A stretch of DNA of 5,441 nucleotides, from NCBI GenBank assembly GCA_030066475.1, contig JASJBO010000446.1, forward strand, positions 1 to 5,441, written 5' to 3'. The position numbers were made by a program, and so were the translations under genes. The first letter of the stretch is position 1. Every line of letters starts with the position of its first letter. Positions 1-5,441 of the stretch are shown here, one piece after another. The DNA comes from Myxococcota bacterium. Its GTDB lineage: Bacteria; Myxococcota_A; UBA9160; PR03. A model generated the notes under the pieces. The model was not told the origin of the DNA. It did not search any database and worked only from the letters and a program-made list of their open reading frames with translations.

Positions 1-2543
1 TAGAGGGTGGGAAGAGTGGCGCCGCTGGGCGAGGCCTGGACCGTGTTCGCGCGCCGCCGCTGATAGCGGATGATGATCGGGTCCTCCCACTTGAACGCCA
101 GATCCTGGACGACGCTGGAGAGCGGCACGCTCTTGATCGAGAGGGAGGACGTAACCTGCAGGACGTCGAGGGCGCTGAGCGCGTTGCGCTCGTCTTCCGT
201 CAGGCGAATCTTGATCGGGATCAGCGTGTCGCCTTCCCGGTAGAGACCGACGAACTGGCCGTCGTAGGCGCGCTTGGTCGCGTTCGCGAGATCGGTACGG
301 GTCACGTTCGACCAGCGCCCCAGCGCCTCGTCGTAAGCAGGCTCGAGCCGGCGGACGCGGTTGCGCATATCGGTGCGCACCTCCTTCGCCAAGGGGGACT
401 CCAGCAGGATTTCCTTGCCCTGCTCGCCCAGCTCCCGCAGCAGGCCGAGGTCGGCCTCTTGAGGCCCGGTGAAGCGGGCCTCGAACTTCCAGGTGTCGCT
501 GGGGCCCAGACCATAGAGGCGCAGGCGTGTTAGGGCCTGGGGCACGTTCTCGTTCATCCAGGGTTCGACCTCCGTCGACACCGCCTTCACGTCGGCGCCG
601 GTGCGGGTATTGACGATGATGTTGGCGTAGGTCTGATACGGGAATTCGGATTCCACGGGCAGGTAGAACCGGGGCGGGCCCTGGCCGATGAAGGTGCTGA
701 CGCTGACCACGCGCTCGTCCTCGCGGAGCCGCGCTTCTATGGCTTCGAGGTCCCGGGAGACTTGCTGGATCGACGTGCCCTCGGGCGCCCAGTAATCGAC
801 CAGGAACTGGGGCCGGGCCGAATCGGGGAAGAACTGCTGCGGCAGGGTGGTGAAGCCCATCAAGGCGACGACGAGCGCAGCCGTCAGGACTCCCACGAAG
901 GGGTACTTTCCCGCGATCGAGAATCCCAGGAAGCGCCGGAAGCTGCCATAGAACCGCCCGCCGTAGGCCTCGCCGCCCTCACCATCCTTTGGGTCGGGCA
1001 TCAGATCGATGCACTGGACCGGCGTGAAGGTCATCGAGACGACCCAGCTGTAGACCAGCGATATGCCGACGACGACGAAGAGATCGGCGCAGTATTCGCC
1101 CGCATCATCGACCGCAGCGTAGATCGGATAGAACGCCAGGATCGCGATGATCGTGGCGCCAAACAAAGGGAAAGCGGGCAGCTGTGCCGCCTCGATCGCC
1201 GCCCGTTTGCGCTCCATCCCCTGCTTCAGGCGAACGACGAAGCCGTCCGCGACGACGATGGAGTTGTCCACCATCATGCCGAGCGCGATGACCAGGGCGC
1301 CGAGCGACATGCGGTGCAGATCGACCCCGAATACCGCCATCAGGATGAAAGTGCCGAGGATGGTGAAGATCAGCCCGGAGCCGATGATCACGCCCATGCG
1401 CCAGCCCATGGGGAGCGTCAGCACGACGAGCACGATGGCGACCGCCTGGGCCAAACTGACCATGAAGTCCTTGATCGAGGCGTCGACGATGTCCGATTGC
1501 CAGGAGATCCTCTCGACCTCGATCCCAAGGGGGACGTCGCGCATCAGCTCGTCGAGGCGCTGGTCGATCCGTTTGCCCACCTCGACGATATTGACGCCGC
1601 CGACGTTGGCGAGCGCGATGGCTATGGCGGGCTTGCCGTTGTGCCGCATCAGCGTATTCGGCGGTTCCAGATAGCCGGACTCGACCGTCGCGATGTCCTT
1701 GAGCCTGACCAAGGCCTCGAACGGCACGGACCCGGTCAGCGCGGGCTGATCCTTTGACGTTGCCGATCCAAACAGCCGGCTGAACTCGGACCCGATGTTG
1801 GCCGCGAAGGTGAGCTCGCCGATCTCCTCCGGCGTCGTGAAGGTCCCGGTCGGCGCGATCCGGAACCTCTGGCCGCGGGAGTCGATGCTGCCGGCATCGA
1901 CCACCATGTTCTGCTGGGTCAGGGTCAGCTGCAGATCCGCGGGCGTGAGGCCCAGCTCGGTCAGCTGCTGCTGCGAGATGTTTACGTAGACGGCCCGATC
2001 GCGCACGCCCCACAGCGCAACGCGGGCGACGCCGGGCACGACGCTGAGCTCCTTCTTGAGGTGCTTGGCGTAGCGTTCCAACTCGGCGTCGGTGAAGCCG
2101 CTGCTGGTCAGAGCCAGGAGAAAGCCGTAGACGAAGCCGAAGTCATCGCCGATGTCCGGCTCGCCCGCGCCCGGCGGCAGCAGGGGCTTCACGTCGTCGA
2201 TCTTGCTGCGCATCTCGTCCCAGACCTGCGGCAGCCGTCTCGAGGTGTACTCCGGCTTTATGTCGACCTTGATAATCGACAGGCCCGCGCGAGAGATCGA
2301 GTAGAGCTCGGCGAGTTGCGGCAGCTCCTGGATCGCCCGCTCGAGACGGTCGGTGACCTCGAGCTCGACCTCCTCGGCGCTGGCGCCCGGATAGGGGGTG
2401 ACGATGGCGGCGGTCTTGACCGTGAACTCGGGGTCCTCGAGCCATCCCAGGGTGAAGAAGCTGCCGATCCCCCCCACGAAGAGAAGGAAAACGGTGAAGT
2501 AGGTGACGGCCCGCTTTTCGATGGCGAGAGCGGGAAGGTTCAT
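1..2543 (-). CDS. RND-superfamily efflux transporter permease subunit (C-terminus cut off by window edge)
   Basis: Inner-membrane proton/substrate antiporter of a tripartite efflux pump. The frame is open from ATG at 2543 to the left edge, 847 codons with no stop. RND permeases of this type run about 1,020-1,060 residues, so roughly 200 (last membrane bundle) are missing. Visible in order: short cytoplasmic start MNLPALAIEKR, TM1 (about 12-32), first periplasmic porter region (about 40-350) with the LEDPEF and TPYPGAS signatures, TM2-TM6 (about 358-505), TM7 (about 538-556), then the second porter region containing FIGQGPPRFYLP. The last visible residues include RYQRRRANTVQASP, the segment normally just before the docking/TM8 region. 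TM4 carries GMMVDNSIVV with Asp426-Asn427 where AcrB has Asp407-Asp408. The start lies 26 bp after the adaptor stop, with a weak GGGG ribosome site at 2552-2555. The partner adaptor upstream supports an efflux role; substrate unknown (drug, detergent or other hydrophobic compound). Family very sure, subfamily not. Confidence 0.95.
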   Translation of the reverse strand, partial: MNLPALAIEKRAVTYFTVFLLFVGGIGSFFTLGWLEDPEFTVKTAAIVTPYPGASAEEVELEVTDRLERAIQELPQLAELYSISRAGLSIIKVDIKPEYTSRRLPQVWDEMRSKIDDVKPLLPPGAGEPDIGDDFGFVYGFLLALTSSGFTDAELERYAKHLKKELSVVPGVARVALWGVRDRAVYVNISQQQLTELGLTPADLQLTLTQQNMVVDAGSIDSRGQRFRIAPTGTFTTPEEIGELTFAANIGSEFSRLFGSATSKDQPALTGSVPFEALVRLKDIATVESGYLEPPNTLMRHNGKPAIAIALANVGGVNIVEVGKRIDQRLDELMRDVPLGIEVERISWQSDIVDASIKDFMVSLAQAVAIVLVVLTLPMGWRMGVIIGSGLIFTILGTFILMAVFGVDLHRMSLGALVIALGMMVDNSIVVADGFVVRLKQGMERKRAAIEAAQLPAFPLFGATIIAILAFYPIYAAVDDAGEYCADLFVVVGISLVYSWVVSMTFTPVQCIDLMPDPKDGEGGEAYGGRFYGSFRRFLGFSIAGKYPFVGVLTAALVVALMGFTTLPQQFFPDSARPQFLVDYWAPEGTSIQQVSRDLEAIEARLREDERVVSVSTFIGQGPPRFYLPVESEFPYQTYANIIVNTRTGADVKAVSTEVEPWMNENVPQALTRLRLYGLGPSDTWKFEARFTGPQEADLGLLRELGEQGKEILLESPLAKEVRTDMRNRVRRLEPAYDEALGRWSNVTRTDLANATKRAYDGQFVGLYREGDTLIPIKIRLTEDERNALSALDVLQVTSSLSIKSVPLSSVVQDLAFKWEDPIIIRYQRRRANTVQASPSGATLPTL

Positions 2544-2569
2544 GTCGCTTACCCCGTGATCAGCGGCGG

Positions 2570-3670
2570 TCAGTTGATGGGACGCACTTCCTGGCCTTCG
2601 CGCAGATACTCCACGCCGGCGGTAACGATGAGCTCGCCGGGCGTCACGCCGTCGACCTTCGTGCCGCCCGTGGTGACCTCGAAGGTGGTAACCGGGCGTT
2701 TCGACACGGTGGAGGTCGCCGGGTCGATCACCCAGACGAACTGGTTATCGTCCTGGTCGCTATAGATGGCGCTCAGCGGGATCTCGTAGCCCGCGACCTT
2801 CTGATCCTCCGGTAGTTCGAGGCTCTCGTGCCTGGCCGTGCCGACCATGCCCGGCAGCACGGTGAACCCCTCCGGCTGCTCCATGATGAGGTTGACCGCG
2901 TAGGACCGGGTGACCTCCGAGGCCTCCTTCTGGATCTCCTTGATCTTGGCGGGGATCCGCGTCCCCTTGAAGGCATCGAACTCGACGGTGATGCCGCGGG
3001 CGTAGGGCGCCAGGGAGATCAGGTTCTCCGGGATGCTGACCCAGAACTCGATCTGCGAGGTGTCGACCAGGCGCACGATCGGCTGCTTGGCGAGGACCTC
3101 CTGGAAGTTCTCGACGAAGGTCTCCACCACGACCCCGGAGAAGGGCGCGACGATGGTGGTGTAGGAGAGGTCGAGCTCCGCCCGCTGCAGAGCGGCGTCG
3201 ACCGCGACGACGGTGGCGTTGGCCTGGCGGGCCTGGGACCGGACCGTGTCGACCCGCGCCTCGGCGACCCAGCCGTCGGCGAGCAGCTTCTCCTGACGGC
3301 CGAGCTGCAGGTTGGCGTTCTCGCGGCGTGCCTTGGCCGCGACGAGCTCCGCCTTCAGCCGGTCGACCTCCGCCTGATAGGTCGAGGGGTCGAGGGAAGC
3401 GATCAGGCCGCCCTTCTCCACCTCCGAGCCCACGTCGACGGGCCGCTTGATCATCCGGCCCGGCACCTGATAGGAGAGATTGATTACCTGGGTCGCCGCT
3501 GCCTTGCCAGGGAAGCTCCGCTCCACGAAGCCCTCGACGTCCTGCACCTTCGCCGCGCGCACGGGCCGCACAAACTCGGTCTCGACCCGCTCCTCCTCGC
3601 AGGCGGAGAGAAGCACAGCAAGAAGCGGCAACACTAGAACTAGTAGTGATTGGAGCCCTCTTCCCAACAT
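2570..3670 (-). CDS. RND efflux periplasmic adaptor subunit (membrane fusion protein, HlyD/AcrA-like lipoprotein)
   Basis: Periplasmic adaptor that links the downstream RND permease to an outer-membrane channel. Counting from ATG at 3670 it has 366 residues, normal for the family. Visible in order: hydrophobic signal peptide ending in lipobox LSAC (Cys24 would be lipidated); first half of the lipoyl-like domain (about 65-95, with QVPGRM and VDVGSEVEKGG); alpha-helical hairpin (about 96-168); second lipoyl half (about 170-202, with IVAPFSGVV); beta-barrel (about 206-280, ending VLPGMVGTA); membrane-proximal domain to the C-terminal REGQEVRPIN. The frame also allows a GTG start at 3700 adding ten residues (MKYHSESTRA). 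I prefer the ATG: it gives a compact 23-residue signal with positive Arg4, and GAGAG lies about 10 bases upstream, whereas no Shine-Dalgarno is seen before the GTG. Cys24 is followed by Glu, not the Asp that retains AcrA-type lipoproteins at the inner membrane in E. coli. Forms an operon with the permease. Confidence 0.94.
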   Translation of the reverse strand: MLGRGLQSLLVLVLPLLAVLLSACEEERVETEFVRPVRAAKVQDVEGFVERSFPGKAAATQVINLSYQVPGRMIKRPVDVGSEVEKGGLIASLDPSTYQAEVDRLKAELVAAKARRENANLQLGRQEKLLADGWVAEARVDTVRSQARQANATVVAVDAALQRAELDLSYTTIVAPFSGVVVETFVENFQEVLAKQPIVRLVDTSQIEFWVSIPENLISLAPYARGITVEFDAFKGTRIPAKIKEIQKEASEVTRSYAVNLIMEQPEGFTVLPGMVGTARHESLELPEDQKVAGYEIPLSAIYSDQDDNQFVWVIDPATSTVSKRPVTTFEVTTGGTKVDGVTPGELIVTAGVEYLREGQEVRPIN

Positions 3671-3706
3671 AGCCCTGGTACTCTCACTGTGATACTTCAC
3701 GCAGAG

Positions 3707-3734
3707 ATACTACCAAACTGACCACTATTGAGAA
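3707..3734 (-). promoter_or_regulatory. Possible promoter of the adaptor-permease operon (proximal)
   Basis: On the minus strand, TTCTCA (3729-3734) and TAGTAT (3707-3712) each match four of six bases of the sigma-70 -35 and -10 consensus, separated by 16 bases. The predicted transcript start would be near 3700, giving a leader of about 30 bases to the ATG at 3670. That would place the alternative GTG at 3700 at the transcript start and so fits the ATG. The inverted repeat at 3713-3748 overlaps this promoter. Weak consensus match, seen by eye only. Confidence 0.3.
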
Positions 3735-3748
3735 GCCGATAAGTTTGG
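3713..3748. promoter_or_regulatory. Inverted repeat, possible operator of the efflux operon
   Basis: CCAAACT (3713-3719) and AGTTTGG (3742-3748) are perfect 7-bp inverted arms with a 22-bp spacer. Their centres are 29 bp apart, close to three helical turns. One arm abuts the proposed -10 and the other lies just upstream of the proposed -35, which suits a dimeric regulator, and efflux operons are often locally repressed. No regulator gene is in the window. A 7-bp pair in a region of this size can arise by chance, so this is a candidate only. Confidence 0.3.
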
Positions 3749-3860
3749 CCGACCTGCAACAATACTCCGCCCTTTGGTCCGGGCCCTATCCCATCCACGA
3801 AACACGGTGTGCCTTGGATGACCGGTTTGGGATCTGAAAGTGGTCATTGGCACATGCCTA

Positions 3861-3866
3861 ATTATA
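3861..3866 (-). promoter_or_regulatory. Consensus -10 hexamer, possible distal promoter of the efflux operon
   Basis: The minus strand reads TATAAT exactly here, the full sigma-70 -10 consensus, in the intergenic region just past the sulfatase terminator hairpin. At the usual 16-17 base distance upstream there is only a poor -35 (CTGATG or TCTGAT), and the extended -10 TGn is not in register. If used, transcription would start near 3854 and give a leader of about 180 bases before the adaptor ATG. Confidence 0.3.
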
Positions 3867-3894
3867 CAGCTGCAATCGCCAACATCAGAAATGG

Positions 3895-3926
3895 GCCGGG
3901 CGGGCAGAAGGGTTGCCGCGCCCGGC
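3895..3926 (-). terminator. Probable transcription terminator hairpin after the sulfatase gene
   Basis: GCCGGGCG (3895-3902) pairs perfectly with CGCCCGGC (3919-3926). Three further pairs (GGC 3903-3905 with GCC 3915-3917) extend the stem across a one-base bulge, leaving a 9-base loop. The hairpin begins eight bases beyond the sulfatase stop codon. Read on the minus strand it is followed by CCCATTTCTG, which has only a short T run, so termination may be imperfect or factor-assisted. It separates the sulfatase from the efflux operon. Confidence 0.5.
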
Positions 3927-3934
3927 GTAACAGA

Positions 3935-5441
3935 TCAGTCGTGCGGCGTCAGCTGAGCTTCCTTCGGCACCTCGGGTGCTCGATGGGGAAACTGCTGTAT
4001 CCGGCCCATATGTTGCCTCACGGTCATTTGAATCGGTGCCACAGCGAATAGCCCGCCGTAGAGGGCACCGTACTTCTCTCCGGGGTCCCGCTTGATGTTG
4101 TAGAAATCCATCCCCGGCAGCCCACCATGGGCTGCTTTAATGTGGACCTTAAAGTCTTTGTAGCGGACCGCCCCAAGAACGTCACCGCTATAGTGAGAGA
4201 TAAAGTTGCGGCGGGAATGCCCCTCGCCATTCAGGAACAGGGAGGTCTGGTCCACACCGTCGGTGATCCGGTCGTTCGGGATTTTCTCCAAGGCACCGGC
4301 GAGTCGCGCCGCCGTCGTGAAGAGGTCCGTCACATGCAGCATGTCTTGAGGGTCCTGTCCAGGTTCGATCATGCCTGGCCACCAGGCCATTGCTGGAACG
4401 CGGACACCGCCTTCTAGTATATCGCCCTTGGCACCCCTCAAAAGGGTGTATCCGGAGGTTGGCCAGAAGGCGTACATAGGTCCGTTGTCGCTGATCCAGA
4501 CCACTAAAGTGTTCTCGGCAATGCCTTCCTCTTTCAAGGTATCGAGCAGGGATTGGACATGCTTGTTGTGAAGCACCATGAACGAGGCTTGCCGATTCTG
4601 TCGATCAACGCCAGGCGCATGCAGGAATTCCTTCGACGCGGAAATCTGCAAGGCGTACGAGGCCCAATAAACGAAGAACGGCTTGTCGGACTTGGCCTGT
4701 TCCTTGATCCAGGCGTTGATCTGGCTGATCGACTCGTTCTCGAACGCTTCTTGGCGCTCCGGGCTCAGAATGCCCGCGACGCCCTCGATAGGCTTCCGTC
4801 CCTTACCTTTCTCGCCGGTATAGCCCCCGACTGACAAGTCAATGCCCGTACGCGCGAAATACTCCTCGTAGCCCGGAAAATTGGCAAAGGGATAGGTCCC
4901 CGTGTCGTCCTCGAAGCTCGCTTGCCACCAGTCCGGCGCGCCATTGAACAAGCCATAATAGGCGTAATCAAACCCCTGGTTTTCGGGGGCGTGCTCGGGG
5001 AGGTCTCCAAGATGCCACTTACCCCACATGGCCGTGTTGTAGCCGGCCTCGGACAGGATCTCGGCTATGGTCATTTCATCAGGAGAAAGCCCGTCCTCCA
5101 TCCCCGGCCACAAAACCGTGAGCAGCCCCGTGCGAACGGGATGGCGTCCTGTCATGATCGCGATACGAGTCGGGGTACAGGAGGGTTCGGCATAGGCCGA
5201 CCAGAACCGCATGCCCTCAAAGGCCATCTGATCTAGTGTGGGCGTCGGTGTGCCTCGATGCTTGCCGCCGCCCTGCCAGCCAAGCTCGCCCCAGCCGACA
5301 TCGTCGGTCAGGATGTAGACGATGTTCGGCTTCTTGCCCGTGCGCTCTTCCAAGGCCGCAAGCTTGGCATCGATCTCTTTGTCCTGCTCAGCCCAGGCCG
5401 CAGCATTTCTCTCCTTGAACTGAAGATGCGGACCGTCCGGC
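3935..5441 (-). CDS. Type I (formylglycine-dependent) sulfatase / arylsulfatase-like hydrolase, N-terminus cut off by window edge
   Basis: Predicted to hydrolyse a sulfate ester in the periplasm or outside the cell; substrate unknown. The frame stays open from the right edge (first full codon 5438-5440) to TGA at 3935-3937, 501 visible residues. An internal TTG at 5353 is not needed as a start, because 29 in-frame residues upstream (PDGPHLQFKERN..., helical) continue into it. The true start and any signal peptide lie outside. Numbering from the first visible residue: metal ligands Asp46-Asp47 (ILTDDVGWGE); Cys88 in PSCTPTRIAIMTG, the C-x-P-x-R site whose Cys is converted to formylglycine, with Arg92; Lys141 and His143 in the second signature GYNTAMWGKWHLGD; Asp318-Asn319 (WISDNGP); Lys338 in GAKGDILEGGVRVP. 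The segment KPFFVYWASYALQ carries Gln265 where the catalytic His of known arylsulfatases is expected. GC content is lower than in the neighbouring efflux genes. A formylglycine-generating enzyme must be encoded elsewhere. Class assignment very sure. Confidence 0.95.
   Translation of the reverse strand, partial: PDGPHLQFKERNAAAWAEQDKEIDAKLAALEERTGKKPNIVYILTDDVGWGELGWQGGGKHRGTPTPTLDQMAFEGMRFWSAYAEPSCTPTRIAIMTGRHPVRTGLLTVLWPGMEDGLSPDEMTIAEILSEAGYNTAMWGKWHLGDLPEHAPENQGFDYAYYGLFNGAPDWWQASFEDDTGTYPFANFPGYEEYFARTGIDLSVGGYTGEKGKGRKPIEGVAGILSPERQEAFENESISQINAWIKEQAKSDKPFFVYWASYALQISASKEFLHAPGVDRQNRQASFMVLHNKHVQSLLDTLKEEGIAENTLVVWISDNGPMYAFWPTSGYTLLRGAKGDILEGGVRVPAMAWWPGMIEPGQDPQDMLHVTDLFTTAARLAGALEKIPNDRITDGVDQTSLFLNGEGHSRRNFISHYSGDVLGAVRYKDFKVHIKAAHGGLPGMDFYNIKRDPGEKYGALYGGLFAVAPIQMTVRQHMGRIQQFPHRAPEVPKEAQLTPHD

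Noticed and set aside
762..1757. Open frame of 331 codons on the plus strand
   Set aside because: It lies wholly antisense to the RND permease, whose frame is continuous and family-like throughout. The plus-strand product is a low-complexity Asp/Arg/His-rich string typical of GC-rich antisense frames.
1105..2013. Open frame of 302 codons on the minus strand in another frame
   Set aside because: Overlaps the permease out of frame and encodes an Arg/Ala/Gly-rich product with no family features.
2828..3637. Open frame of 269 codons on the plus strand
   Set aside because: Antisense shadow of the adaptor gene, rich in Leu/Asp/Gly/Arg with no recognisable domain.
3635..3645. CTAGAACTAGT, which resembles part of a cloning-vector polylinker
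   Set aside because: It is in frame within the adaptor signal peptide (encoding Leu/Val codons), is only 11 bases long, and the flanking bases do not continue the vector sequence.
3809..4051. Small plus-strand frame of 80 codons starting in the intergenic region
   Set aside because: Half of it is antisense to the sulfatase C-terminus and it spans the terminator hairpin. No ribosome site or domain supports it.
5351..5353. TTG as start codon of the sulfatase
   Set aside because: The same frame continues upstream to the window edge with protein-like sequence. A TTG start would leave a secreted-type sulfatase with no signal peptide.
3935..5441. Functional link between the sulfatase and the efflux pump
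   Set aside because: A probable terminator, separate candidate promoters and different base composition point to independent units. Adjacency alone does not show a shared pathway.

Overview
The window looks like chromosomal DNA from a Gram-negative, fairly GC-rich bacterium, most likely a proteobacterium. The evidence is an inner-membrane/periplasm RND efflux pair with a lipoprotein-type adaptor, and a sulfatase of the exported formylglycine type. I cannot name the genus. All three recognisable genes lie on the minus strand, so transcription runs right to left. No RNA genes, CRISPR, insertion sequences or origins are visible.

Right part (3935 to the right edge): the 3' 1.5 kb of a type I (formylglycine-dependent) sulfatase. 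Its N-terminus, including any signal peptide, lies beyond the window. A GC-rich hairpin eight bases past its stop codon probably ends the transcript.

Middle (3671-3934): a 264-bp intergenic region. It holds that hairpin, two weak promoter candidates for the leftward genes, and short inverted repeats that could be operators.

Left part (1-3670): a two-gene operon, a periplasmic adaptor (membrane fusion protein) followed 26 bp later by an RND-superfamily permease. The permease runs off the left edge and lacks about its last fifth. Together they would form the inner-membrane and periplasmic parts of a proton-driven tripartite efflux pump. No outer-membrane factor or regulator gene is visible. 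The substrate cannot be told from the sequence.

The sulfatase and the pump appear to be separate transcription units and differ in base composition (sulfatase clearly lower in GC), so a functional link is not supported. I see no new multi-gene system. The points most worth a second look are the sulfatase position normally held by a catalytic His, which reads as Gln; the Asp-Asn pair in the permease's TM4 proton-relay position; and the operator-like repeat in front of the pump operon.
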